From the NCBI GenBank assembly GCA_047971485.1, contig JBKDZR010000151.1, forward strand, positions 1 through 17,594: a stretch of DNA of 17,594 nucleotides. The letters run 5' to 3'. Of the stretch, positions 7,433-14,766 are shown in pieces. Within the stretch, counting starts at the first letter, position 1. Each line of letters begins with the position of its first letter. Below the pieces are notes generated by a model. The model was not told the origin of the DNA. It ran no database searches and saw only the letters and a program-made list of their open reading frames with translations. The position numbers were made by a program, and so were the translations under genes. This DNA is from JBKDZR01 sp047971485. Lineage in GTDB: Bacteria; Pseudomonadota; Alphaproteobacteria; Rhodobacterales; Rhodobacteraceae.

Positions 7433-8925
7433 GTCAACCGCCCATCAAGGGCCGCCACCGCGACACTGGCCTGTTCCACATCATCGAAGGGAAAGGTGAC
7501 ATCGCCGACGATTTGCCCCGTCTCATGGCCCTTGCCGGCAATCAGCAGCCCGTCGCCCGGCCCCAGGGCGTCGATGCCGCGCAGGATCGCCTCGGCCCGA
7601 TCCCCAACCTCAAGCGCCGCGGGACAGCCCTCAAGGATCATGGCGCGGATCGTGGCCGGATCCTCGCTGCGCGGGTTATCATCGGTGACAATCACCAGAT
7701 CGGCATGGGCCGCCGCCTGCCCCATCAGCACCCGCTTGCCCCGGTCCCGATCGCCACCGGCGCCCAGCACCACGACCAGCCGGCCCATCACATGGGGGCG
7801 CAGGGACCGCAGTGCCGTGGCCACCGCATCAGGGGTATGGGCGTAATCGACGAACACCGCCGCCCCGTTTTCCCGCGTCGCCGCCAGTTGCATCCGGCCC
7901 CGCACCGTCCGCAGCTGCGCAAGCGCGGCAAAGACCGCATCGGGATCCTCGCCTCCGGCAATCACCAACCCGGCGGCGATCAACGCGTTCTCGGCCTGAA
8001 AGCCGCCGATCAGATCCATGCGCAGCTGATGGGGCCGGCCCTGCCAGGAAAAGCGCAGCACCTGACCGGTGGCATCGAAGCGTTCGCCTTCAATCCGGAT
8101 ATCGGCGTCATGGGCACGCCCGACGCCGATCACCTCCTGGCCGCGCGCGCGGGCCAGAGCGGCAACATCGGCGCCGTGGGTATCCTCCAGGTTGATCACC
8201 GCGATCCCGTCTTCGCCCAGCAGCCGGGTGAACAACCCACATTTGGCGGCAAAATAGGCCTCAAGCGTGTGGTGATAGTCCAGATGATCCTGGCTGAGAT
8301 TGGTAAACCCGGCTGCTGCCAGCCGCACGCCATCCAGACGGCGCTGATCCAACCCGTGGGACGAGGCCTCCATCGCCAAATGATTCACCCCATCGGCGGC
8401 CATCGCCGCAAGATGGCGATGCAATGTGATCGGATCGGGCGTTGTGTGGGACAAGGGCGCACCGTAATCGCCCTCGACCCCGGTGGTGCCCAGATTGGCG
8501 GCGCGCACCCCAAGCACCTGCCAAATCTGGCGGGCGAAACTGGCGACCGAGGTCTTGCCGTTGGTCCCGGTTACCGCCACCGTCACCTCGGGCTGAGACC
8601 CGAACCACAGGGCGGCGGCATAGGCCAGGGCCTGACGGGGATCCTCGGTCAGGATCATCGGCACAGCGCTGGCCAGCGGCCCGGCCAGGGCCAAACCGTC
8701 ACGATCGGTCAGAACCGCTGCGGCACCCGCCGCAACCGCCAGGGCGATATGTTCCCCGCCATGGACCCGGCTGCCGGGCAATGCGGCGAACAGGTTGCCC
8801 GGACGCAGCCTGCGGCTGTCGGCACACAGCCCGGTGACCCGCGCCTCCTGGCCACCCTGCGCATGCAGGCCCAGTTCAGCCAGTGTCTTCGTCTCTGGCA
8901 TCACGCCCGCCTGCTCCCAGTTCAT
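7429..8925 (-). CDS. murE: UDP-MurNAc-L-Ala-D-Glu--meso-diaminopimelate ligase (MurE)
   Basis: This 498-residue Mur ligase adds the third stem-peptide residue. The P-loop TGTNGKTS is at about 119-126. The DNPR motif at 416-419 is the known signature for meso-diaminopimelate rather than lysine, so the wall is of the usual Gram-negative A1-gamma type. I chose the ATG at 8925, 13 bases after the ftsI stop, because AAGGG lies nine bases upstream. An in-frame ATG at 8901 is a real alternative, since many relatives begin nearer the T-K-T-L-A-E-L-G-L motif. An open frame back to 9018 would overlap ftsI and is unlikely. The stop overlaps the murF start. Confidence 0.95.
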   Translation of the reverse strand: MNWEQAGVMPETKTLAELGLHAQGGQEARVTGLCADSRRLRPGNLFAALPGSRVHGGEHIALAVAAGAAAVLTDRDGLALAGPLASAVPMILTEDPRQALAYAAALWFGSQPEVTVAVTGTNGKTSVASFARQIWQVLGVRAANLGTTGVEGDYGAPLSHTTPDPITLHRHLAAMAADGVNHLAMEASSHGLDQRRLDGVRLAAAGFTNLSQDHLDYHHTLEAYFAAKCGLFTRLLGEDGIAVINLEDTHGADVAALARARGQEVIGVGRAHDADIRIEGERFDATGQVLRFSWQGRPHQLRMDLIGGFQAENALIAAGLVIAGGEDPDAVFAALAQLRTVRGRMQLAATRENGAAVFVDYAHTPDAVATALRSLRPHVMGRLVVVLGAGGDRDRGKRVLMGQAAAHADLVIVTDDNPRSEDPATIRAMILEGCPAALEVGDRAEAILRGIDALGPGDGLLIAGKGHETGQIVGDVTFPFDDVEQASVAVAALDGRLT

Positions 8926-8938
8926 CCGCGACCACCCT

Positions 8939-10750
8939 TCAGCCGCCGTTTCGCGCCTCTCGTATCCCAACTGCCACCCGGGGTTCAATCTCGGGTCGCA
9001 GATCAAGCAGGGGGGCAATGCGGCGGATCATTTCTGCCGCCACCGGAACGGTTGTCCAGCCGGCGGTGCGGCGGTCCTCGCCGGCGATATGCTGTTCGGC
9101 CTCATCAAGGGTCACGACAAAGACATATTGGGGATCATGGGTCGGAAAGGTCCCGGCAAAGGTCGCCAGAACCTTGTTCTTGTAATAGCCCCCCGTGGGC
9201 TTGGGCTTGTCCGCCGTGCCGGTTTTGCCGCCCACGGCATAGCCCGGCACTTCGGCGAAACTGGCGGTGCCCTCGGTCACCACCGCGCGCAGCATGTCGC
9301 GCACCTGGGCCGAAACCTTGGCCGAGACCACCCGCGCGCCGTCCTGCGGATCATCCTGGCGCAACAGGGTCGGCTGGATCCTGGTCCCGCCATTGACCAG
9401 TGAGGCATAGGCCGCAGCCAGATGCATCGGGCTGGTCGACAATCCGTGACCGTAGCTGATGGTGATGGTCTGGATATCGGCCCAGCGTTTCGGCAGGATC
9501 GGCCGGCCCGTCGCAGCCTCGGCCAGTTCAACCGAGGTGGGGGCCAGCAAGCCCAGCAGATCGAGGAATTCGCGCTGCCGATCCGCCCCCAGCCTCAGCG
9601 CCATATGCGCGCTGCCCACATTGGACGACTTCACGATCACCTGACGCGCACTCAGATAATCCCCGTAATTCTTGTAATCCCGGATCCGGTGCTTGCCCCA
9701 GACCATCGGGGTCTTGGTCTCGACCTCGGTTTTCGGGGTGACGATGTTATCCTCCAGCGCGTTGGCGACCGTGAAGATCTTGAACACGCTGCCCTGTTCG
9801 TAAACCCCCAGAACCGCGCGGTTGAACAGCGGATCGTCGCTCTGATCCCCTTCCAGCAGGGGCTGGGGGCGGTTGTTCGGATCGAAATCCGGCAATGAGG
9901 CCAGCGCGATCACTTCACCGGTGTGCACATCCATGACGATGGCACTGGCCCCCTTGGCCCCCATCAGTTTCATGCCGCCGGCCAGAACCTCGCGTACCGC
10001 CGTCTGAACAGTCACGTCCAGGGACAGTTGCAACGGCTCGGCCAGATGTTCGGGATCGCGCAGACGGGCATCAAAGTACTTTTCGATCCCGGCAACGCCG
10101 ATCACTTCGGCCGCGCTGACCCCTTCGTCGCCGAACCCCGCGCCCCCCAACACATGGGCCGCCAGCCGGCCATTGGGGTACAGGCGCATGTCACGGCTGG
10201 CAAACAACAACCCCGGATCGCCGATATCATGCACCGCCTGTATCTGTTCCGGCGACAGGGTGCGCCGGATCCAGACAAACTTGCGTTCGCCGCTGAGCCG
10301 CTTTTCCAGCCCCTCGGCATCCAGATCCGGGAAGATCTTTTTCAGTTCGGCCACAGCATGGGGCATATCCACCATCTCGCGCGGGTGGGCGTAAAGCGCC
10401 TGGGTGCTGAGGTTCGTGGCCAGGATCCGGCCGGTACGGTCAGTGATATCGGCCCGTGCGCTGGTGATGTGCTGGCCAAACGACGCCCGACTGGGTTCGG
10501 CCGGCACCGAGGTGGCCAGCGCGCCCATGCGAACGCCCACCGTACCGAAGGCCACAACGAAAAACAGGCCCAGCACCAAAAGCCGTCCCTCGGATTGCCG
10601 GCGGGTCCGGTCGCGCATGCGTTCGCGCCGGGCCATCAGGTTCTCGCGTTCGATCAGATCGGGATCATCACCCCGATCCCGCGCCCGGATTACCCGCGCC
10701 AGCGGACGCAGCGGGCGACGGGGAAAGCTGTCGTCGGTTTGCCGGTACAT
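8939..10750 (-). CDS. ftsI: Septal peptidoglycan D,D-transpeptidase FtsI (PBP3)
   Basis: This 603-residue class B penicillin-binding protein cross-links septal peptidoglycan. A basic cytoplasmic tail of about 55 residues precedes one membrane helix (about 57-76), then the pedestal domain and the transpeptidase domain. The three catalytic motifs are present: S-V-F-K with nucleophile S321 and K324, S-S-N at 375-377, and K-T-G at 509-511. The ATG at 10750 has GGGGAG eight bases upstream, overlapping the end of ftsL 12 bases away. FtsI is normally recruited by FtsW and FtsL/FtsB/FtsQ; only ftsL is beside it here. The sequence is intact and of normal length for alphaproteobacteria. Confidence 0.97.
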   Translation of the reverse strand: MYRQTDDSFPRRPLRPLARVIRARDRGDDPDLIERENLMARRERMRDRTRRQSEGRLLVLGLFFVVAFGTVGVRMGALATSVPAEPSRASFGQHITSARADITDRTGRILATNLSTQALYAHPREMVDMPHAVAELKKIFPDLDAEGLEKRLSGERKFVWIRRTLSPEQIQAVHDIGDPGLLFASRDMRLYPNGRLAAHVLGGAGFGDEGVSAAEVIGVAGIEKYFDARLRDPEHLAEPLQLSLDVTVQTAVREVLAGGMKLMGAKGASAIVMDVHTGEVIALASLPDFDPNNRPQPLLEGDQSDDPLFNRAVLGVYEQGSVFKIFTVANALEDNIVTPKTEVETKTPMVWGKHRIRDYKNYGDYLSARQVIVKSSNVGSAHMALRLGADRQREFLDLLGLLAPTSVELAEAATGRPILPKRWADIQTITISYGHGLSTSPMHLAAAYASLVNGGTRIQPTLLRQDDPQDGARVVSAKVSAQVRDMLRAVVTEGTASFAEVPGYAVGGKTGTADKPKPTGGYYKNKVLATFAGTFPTHDPQYVFVVTLDEAEQHIAGEDRRTAGWTTVPVAAEMIRRIAPLLDLRPEIEPRVAVGIREARNGG

Positions 10751-10762
10751 GATGTGTCTCCC

Positions 10763-11101
10763 CTAGTAGCGCGCCGGGACGGCCGCATCGGGGCTCATCG
10801 CCTGCGGGATCGGACGGGCCGGAAAGGATACCTGATCCAGCTGCCCAAAATGATCCGGGGACAACGGCAGCAGGCCCAGCCGTTCAAAGTTCAGTTCAGC
10901 CAGGTCCCGCAGCCGTTCGGGCCGGTTAAGATAAGCCCATTCCGCACGCAGCACGCTGAGCCGTTCGTTCAGACGGCCGATCTCGGCCTCCATGCGGCGC
11001 ATCTCGGCCACGGTTTCCCGGGTGCGATAATTTTCCTGATAGGCCCAAAAGGCCAGCCCCAGCACCATCGCGCCCAGAACCAGTGAAACGAAAACACGCA
11101 T
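10763..11101 (-). CDS. ftsL: Cell division protein FtsL
   Basis: This 112-residue bitopic protein has a very short cytoplasmic end, one membrane helix at about 3-20, and a periplasmic coiled coil at about 28-65 with regular Leu/Met/Ile spacing. A short R-P-E-R-L-R-D-L-A-E motif follows, then a proline-rich tail. In the divisome FtsL pairs with FtsB and activates FtsWI. Sequence conservation in this family is low, so the call rests on size, topology, the coiled coil and its fixed place between rsmH and ftsI. The start at 11101 lies five bases after the rsmH stop. The cytoplasmic tail is nearly absent, as is usual in this group. Confidence 0.88.
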   Translation of the reverse strand: MRVFVSLVLGAMVLGLAFWAYQENYRTRETVAEMRRMEAEIGRLNERLSVLRAEWAYLNRPERLRDLAELNFERLGLLPLSPDHFGQLDQVSFPARPIPQAMSPDAAVPARY

Positions 11102-11106
11102 ACCGC

Positions 11107-12075
11107 TTACTCCTCAACCAGACGTGGCAATCCAAGGGCGCCGCGCGGCGCGGGCCCCGCCGGCGCATCCGTGCGCCGCGCAACCCGCAGCCGAGCCGAG
11201 CGCGCACGCGGATTCACCGCCAGTTCAGCCGCATCCGGCCCGATACCCGAGCCCTTGAACAGATCGAAGCGCGCCGCCTCGGGGGTGGCATCCGGCAGAT
11301 GACGGCTGCCCCGCCCGGCCCGACCCGACCGTTGGGCCAGGAACCGCTTGACCACCCGATCCTCCATCGAATGAAACGTCACCACCGCCAGTTGCCCGCC
11401 CGGGCACAACGCCCGTTCCGCCGCCTCAAGCCCGCGCACCAGTTGGCCAAACTCGTCATTCACGGCGATGCGCAGCGCCTGAAAGCTGCGGGTCGCCGGA
11501 TGGCTCTGCCCCGGTTTCGGCCGCGGCAGACAGGCACTGACGATCTCGGCCAGCCGTGCGGTGGTGGCGATTGGCGCCTCGGCCCGCGCCGCAACAATCG
11601 CCCGGGCAATGCGGCGCGCGGCCCGTTCCTCGCCGTAATGATAGAGAATGTCGGCGATCTCACCCTCGGCGGCCCCGTGTACCAGATCGGCGGCACTGGG
11701 GCCTGTCTGGCTCATCCGCATGTCGAGGGGGCCGTCGCGCAGAAAGGAAAACCCCCGCTCGGCCCGGTCCAGCTGCATCGAGGACACGCCCAGATCCAGC
11801 ACCACCCCATCGACCGGCGCCTCGGCCAGCGTATCAAGGTCAGCGAACTCGCCCGGGACCACCCGCAGGCGCCCCCCCCATTCGGCAACCAGCGGCGCGG
11901 CCATCTCCAGCGCAAGGGGATCGCGATCAATCCCTGTCACCCGATCCGCACCGGCCTGCAACAGACCACGCGCATAGCCGCCCGCCCCAAAGGTGCCGTC
12001 GACCCAATGGCCGGAAACCGGCGCCACCGACGCCAGCAGCGGCGTCAGCAGAACGGGAACATGAGGGGCAGCCAT
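11107..12075 (-). CDS. rsmH: 16S rRNA (cytosine-1402-N4)-methyltransferase RsmH (MraW)
   Basis: This 322-residue S-adenosylmethionine-dependent enzyme N4-methylates C1402 in the 16S rRNA decoding centre. Visible motifs are the SAM loop D-G-T-F-G-A-G-G-Y at 26-34, G-I-D-R-D-P at 48-53, D-L-G-V-S-S at 94-99, L-D-M-R-M at 117-121, H-P-A-T-R-S-F-Q-A-L-R at 192-202 and F-H-S-M-E-D-R at 234-240. Length is typical. The ATG at 12075 lies three bases after the mraZ stop, so the two genes are probably coupled, the usual dcw arrangement. Confidence 0.96.
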   Translation of the reverse strand: MAAPHVPVLLTPLLASVAPVSGHWVDGTFGAGGYARGLLQAGADRVTGIDRDPLALEMAAPLVAEWGGRLRVVPGEFADLDTLAEAPVDGVVLDLGVSSMQLDRAERGFSFLRDGPLDMRMSQTGPSAADLVHGAAEGEIADILYHYGEERAARRIARAIVAARAEAPIATTARLAEIVSACLPRPKPGQSHPATRSFQALRIAVNDEFGQLVRGLEAAERALCPGGQLAVVTFHSMEDRVVKRFLAQRSGRAGRGSRHLPDATPEAARFDLFKGSGIGPDAAELAVNPRARSARLRVARRTDAPAGPAPRGALGLPRLVEE

Positions 12076-12078
12076 CGC

Positions 12079-12591
12079 TCAGCCGCCCGTCTGCTGATAC
12101 AGCAGCAGCATCGGGTCCACCCCTGTGGGCAGTTCGGCACGCGCCGCCCCAACCGTGTTCTCCAAATCAGAGGCGTAGGCCGCAGGGTGCCAGATCTGGA
12201 AGGTATCACCACGGCCCTTCATCTTGGTCATCCCACCCGCTTCCCCCAGGGCCAGACGTTCACGCAAGGGTTTGGGCAGAACCAGCCGACCCGTGTCGTC
12301 CATCATCATCAGATCGGAACAGGTATTGAATTCGTACTCCATCACCGTCCGCAGGGGGGATCCGCGTTCCAGCCGCTCGATCCGATCCTGAACTTCCTCA
12401 GCGGCGGTGACGGTATAACAATCCAGGCTGCGATCACGCTGGCCACCGAAGACAACGACGATACTGGCCTGACCACCTTTGGCATAATCGGGATCGCCAT
12501 GCTGAATGACATCGCGAAACAGCGCAGGAATGACGAACCGGCCTTTGCCGTCGACCTTTGAGTCGTGCTCGCCTCTGAACCTGTGTCGCAC
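12079..12591 (-). CDS. mraZ: Transcriptional regulator MraZ
   Basis: This 170-residue AbrB-like protein heads the dcw cluster and in E. coli represses its own operon by binding short repeats upstream. It has the two diagnostic D-x-x-x-R motifs, D14-G-K-G-R18 and D98-D-T-G-R102, one in each MraZ half-domain. The start is GTG at 12591, preceded by AGGA with four bases between. No ATG gives the conserved H-R-F-R-G-E beginning. The protein is longer than E. coli MraZ (152), with the extra residues mainly at the C-terminus. The gene is followed after three bases by rsmH. Likely autoregulated; see the candidate operator and leader hairpins upstream. Confidence 0.95.
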   Translation of the reverse strand: MRHRFRGEHDSKVDGKGRFVIPALFRDVIQHGDPDYAKGGQASIVVVFGGQRDRSLDCYTVTAAEEVQDRIERLERGSPLRTVMEYEFNTCSDLMMMDDTGRLVLPKPLRERLALGEAGGMTKMKGRGDTFQIWHPAAYASDLENTVGAARAELPTGVDPMLLLYQQTGG

Positions 12592-12619
12592 TTCGTCCTG
12601 CCATCCGTCTTGCGGAAAC

Positions 12620-12660
12620 GGAAACGGCGGATTGCGCCGTTTCCACCGCTCAATCCGCCG
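12620..12660 (-). promoter_or_regulatory. Overlapping alternative hairpins in the mraZ leader
   Basis: Read on the mraZ strand, CGGCGGATTG (12660-12651) pairs perfectly with CAATCCGCCG (12634-12625). GGAAACGGCG (12644-12635) pairs perfectly with CGCCGTTTCC (12629-12620). The 3' arms share 12625-12629, and the second 5' arm lies in the first loop, so the two 10-pair helices cannot form together. They end 28 bases before the GTG start and have no T-run after them. The pairing is certain; a role as an RNA switch or protein site is inference. Confidence 0.5.
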
Positions 12661-12843
12661 TCTTCATATCCCTCTCCGGGGTCGTGCCCATCCGCGCCGT
12701 ATTGGGGAACTGCTCTGCGCGCCGGACCGTTTTCGGATGAAAGCGATTTGCCTGTATGAACCTGCTTTTTTTGTGTGGCCCGCGTTGGGGCCGGATCGTT
12801 TTCTCCGTGACAGTGTGATGCCATGGCAGACCCCGCCAATCAA

Positions 12844-12876
12844 GGGATTTCCCGGGAATTTGGGGAACTTTTGTGA
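12844..12876. promoter_or_regulatory. Candidate MraZ operator: GGGA motifs at 9-10-base spacing
   Basis: On the plus strand GGGA occurs at 12844, 12854 and 12863 and GTGA at 12873, that is once per helical turn, and the centre is the palindrome TTCCCGGGAA (12849-12858). MraZ of E. coli binds TGGGN repeats with five-base spacers. The spacing agrees, but the motifs are on the strand opposite to mraZ and about 255 bases from its start, so this is tentative. The rest of 12661-13024 holds no gene. I could not pick a convincing -10/-35 pair in it. Confidence 0.35.
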
Positions 12877-13024
12877 ATCTTTGCCGATCCTCGGACCACA
12901 CGAATTAACAAACCCAAGATATGGCCATCAGATTGCCCGTACCCACTAGACCTGCGCTTAAGGAAAAACCCCTTGCTTGTTGCTTTTCAGTCGCGCTTTC
13001 GCGATTCCCTGTGAGAATCAAGAA

Positions 13025-13048
13025 AGCGGCCCCGAATCCCGGGCCGCT
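13025..13048 (-). terminator. Intrinsic terminator of mrp
   Basis: AGCGGCCC at 13025-13032 pairs perfectly with GGGCCGCT at 13041-13048 around an eight-base loop. Read on the minus strand, the stem is followed by TTTCTTGATT. It lies 37 bases after the mrp stop codon, the right place to end the mrp transcript before the mraZ region. The T-tract is imperfect. Confidence 0.6.
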
Positions 13049-13084
13049 CTCACCACATATCCCCCGATTTCCCCTGATCCGGCG

Positions 13085-14161
13085 TCAGGCGATTCCCCCG
13101 TCGATCAACCGCCGGGCCAACGCCTGATACGGCTTGGCAAGCGCCCCATCCCCGGCCGCCACCGGCACCCCGGCATCCCCGGCAAGACGCACCTCAAGAT
13201 CCAGGGGCAATGCCCCCAGGAAGGGCACCCCGATCTTTTGCGCCTCGGCCTCGACCCCGCCATGGCCGAAAATATGCGCCTCATGCCCACATTTGGGACA
13301 AATATACATGCTCATGTTTTCGATCAGACCCAGAACAGGGGTCTTGAGCTTGCCGAACATGTCAATGGCCCGGCGCGCATCGATCAGCGCCACGTCCTGC
13401 GGGGTCGACACCACCAGCGCCCCGGTCATCGCCGTCTTCTGGCAAAGCGTCAGCTGGATGTCACCGGTGCCCGGCGGCAGGTCGATCAACAGGATGTCCA
13501 GTTCACCCCAAGCGACCTGGCCCAGAAGCTGCTGCAAGGCCCCCATCAGCATCGGCCCACGCCAGACCACAGCCTGATCCGGGTCGATCATCAGGCCGAT
13601 AGACATCATCGTTACCCCATGGGCCGTCAGGGGAAGGATCGTCTTGCCATCGGGCGAGGCCGGCCGCTCCGACACCCCCAGCATGCGCGGCTGGGACGGG
13701 CCATAGATATCGGCATCCAGCAATCCGACCCGCCGGCCCTGACGCGCAAGGGCCACGGCCAGGTTCGAAGACACGGTGGATTTGCCAACCCCGCCTTTGC
13801 CCGAGGCGATCGCGACGATGCTTTTCACCCCGGCGATCCGCTGGGCCCCGTCCTGCGGGGTCGGATGACGGCCAATCTTCAGACCCTGGGGCGGATCTTT
13901 CGGTTTTGGCGCCGGGCCATGGGCAGTCAGGGCCACCACGGCCTTCTCCACACCCGGCAAGGCAGCCACCGCCGCCTGCGCCGCCGCGCGCACCGGATCC
14001 AGACCACGGGCCGCCTCGGCATCGGGGGCCTCGATGACAAACCGCACGGTTTTGTCCTCAACGGCAAGGGCCCGCACCATGCCGCTGTCCCGCAGATTAC
14101 CCCCTGACGGCAGGGCACATTGCCCCAGACATTCCAGAACCTGCTCTTGCGTTACCTTCAT
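13085..14161 (-). CDS. mrp: Mrp/ApbC-family Fe-S cluster carrier ATPase
   Basis: This 358-residue cytoplasmic P-loop ATPase is likely to bind and hand on Fe-S clusters to apo-proteins. The N-terminal 80 residues form a MIP18/DUF59-type domain. The deviant Walker A GKGGVGKS is at 121-128, followed by L-L-D-A-D-I-Y-G-P-S-Q-P (147-158) and I-D-L-P-P-G-T-G-D (226-234). The bridging cluster ligands C-P-K-C are at C288 and C291. The start ATG at 14161 has GAGAGGG close upstream; an in-frame start at 14182 would add seven residues and lacks such a site. It is transcribed alone, with its own terminator downstream. Confidence 0.95.
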   Translation of the reverse strand: MKVTQEQVLECLGQCALPSGGNLRDSGMVRALAVEDKTVRFVIEAPDAEAARGLDPVRAAAQAAVAALPGVEKAVVALTAHGPAPKPKDPPQGLKIGRHPTPQDGAQRIAGVKSIVAIASGKGGVGKSTVSSNLAVALARQGRRVGLLDADIYGPSQPRMLGVSERPASPDGKTILPLTAHGVTMMSIGLMIDPDQAVVWRGPMLMGALQQLLGQVAWGELDILLIDLPPGTGDIQLTLCQKTAMTGALVVSTPQDVALIDARRAIDMFGKLKTPVLGLIENMSMYICPKCGHEAHIFGHGGVEAEAQKIGVPFLGALPLDLEVRLAGDAGVPVAAGDGALAKPYQALARRLIDGGIA

Positions 14162-14281
14162 CGGCCCTCTCCGTTCACCCAACCCGTTGCACCAACCCCC
14201 TCACTTGCCACGAGAAAATCAAAACCGCGGCAAATTCACAACACATGCGACCAGCGCATAGCTGCATTGCGGCATAAGAGA

Positions 14282-14309
14282 TTGTGCAGCCGCAGAAAAA
14301 GAGTATCTT
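14282..14309 (+). promoter_or_regulatory. Candidate promoter for the twin-loop small RNA
   Basis: TTGTGC at 14282-14287 and TATCTT at 14304-14309 are separated by 16 bases and would start transcription near 14316. Relatives of this RNA in Rhodobacter are driven by heat-shock sigma factors, and I cannot tell which factor would read this site. The 260-base stretch 14162-14420 shows no supported gene and must also hold the mrp promoter on the other strand. Confidence 0.3.
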
Positions 14310-14420
14310 CATCTCATCAGCAGGGACATAGACCCTGACGGTGCAGGTAAAACCCGAGATCGAGTTCACGGCAAGGCCGAAGAATAGAGAATGGAAAACC
14401 TGGTAACGAGTTTTGGATCA

Positions 14421-14545
14421 GGAAGCCCCTCCTCCTCCCTGGGCTTTCTGCTTGCGGCGACACCCTCCTCCTCCCTGGTGTCGCCGCTTCTTTTCAAAAC
14501 CGGCGCTGTGCGATCCTCTGGATCCCAGCGCCGGTTTTTCTTTTA
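14421..14545 (+). ncRNA. CcsR/'cuckoo'-type small RNA with twin anti-Shine-Dalgarno loops
   Basis: Two hairpins present the same 12-base loop CTCCTCCTCCCT. The first stem is 14421-14428 with 14441-14448 (eight pairs, one G-T). The second is 14454-14464 with 14477-14487 (11 perfect pairs). A strong terminator follows. In alphaproteobacteria, small RNAs with CCUCCUCCC loops are known as CcsR1-4 in Rhodobacter sphaeroides (stress-induced, linked to C1 metabolism and glutathione control) and more widely as cuckoo RNAs. The loop is complementary to the ribosome-binding sequence GGAGGAGG. The coordinates give the supported core; the 5' end may lie near 14316. In R. sphaeroides a DUF1127 gene precedes the RNAs; I see no such protein here. 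Confidence 0.8.
14496..14545 (+). terminator. Strong intrinsic terminator of the small RNA
   Basis: A perfect 13-pair stem, 14496-14508 with 14526-14538, is closed by a 17-base loop that contains its own five-pair helix (GATCC/GGATC). It is followed by a T-rich tract (TTTTTCTTTT, starting within the stem end). The A-tract on the 5' side could make it work on the minus strand as well, but no gene needs it there. Confidence 0.88.
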
Positions 14546-14654
14546 GGTCATACTCTTCCAAAACAGGGACAAACCCTGTCTTTCCGCGTTGCTCAGGTGA
14601 TCAATAAGGAATGGCGACGCGTGAAGGCGATACGCCTGATGCGCGCCCCTCCGC

Positions 14655-14725
14655 CACTGGCCCCGGCGCGCCGCGTCAGCGGCGCACGGCCCAACCACTT
14701 GCGCCGCGCCAGCGGCGTCAGTGGG
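14655..14725. repeat. Two GC-rich hairpins with the same core, downstream of uvrD
   Basis: GCGCCGC-GTCA-GCGGCGC at 14668-14685 and GCGCCGC-GCCA-GCGGCGT at 14701-14718 are near-identical stem-loops 33 bases apart. The second is extended by CCACT (14695-14699) pairing with AGTGG (14720-14724). No T-tract follows on either strand. They lie between the uvrD stop and the small-RNA terminator. They may end or stabilise the uvrD transcript, or may be a dispersed repeat. The rest of 14546-14766 shows nothing. Confidence 0.5.
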
Positions 14726-14766
14726 CGGGAGGGCCCGTTTCAGCACAGGCCAGATGCACCGCCCCC

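Noticed and set aside
7363..9396. A 677-codon plus-strand open frame opposite murF, murE and ftsI
   Set aside because: It crosses three genes with clear catalytic motifs on the other strand. The translation is Gln/Gly/Arg/His-rich, as expected for an antisense shadow in GC-rich DNA.
11083..12561. A 492-codon plus-strand open frame opposite rsmH and mraZ
   Set aside because: Antisense shadow: no recognisable domain, basic Gln/Arg/Pro-rich composition, and the minus-strand genes are certain.
12991..13019. Small inverted repeats TCGCG/CGCGA and GATTC/GAATC between mrp and mraZ
   Set aside because: Only five pairs each, common by chance in GC-rich DNA. They may merely flank the mrp terminator.
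14175..14369. A 64-codon minus-strand frame upstream of mrp
   Set aside because: Cys/Met/Phe-rich, no ribosome-binding site, no recognisable features; it overlaps the likely promoter region of the small RNA and mrp.
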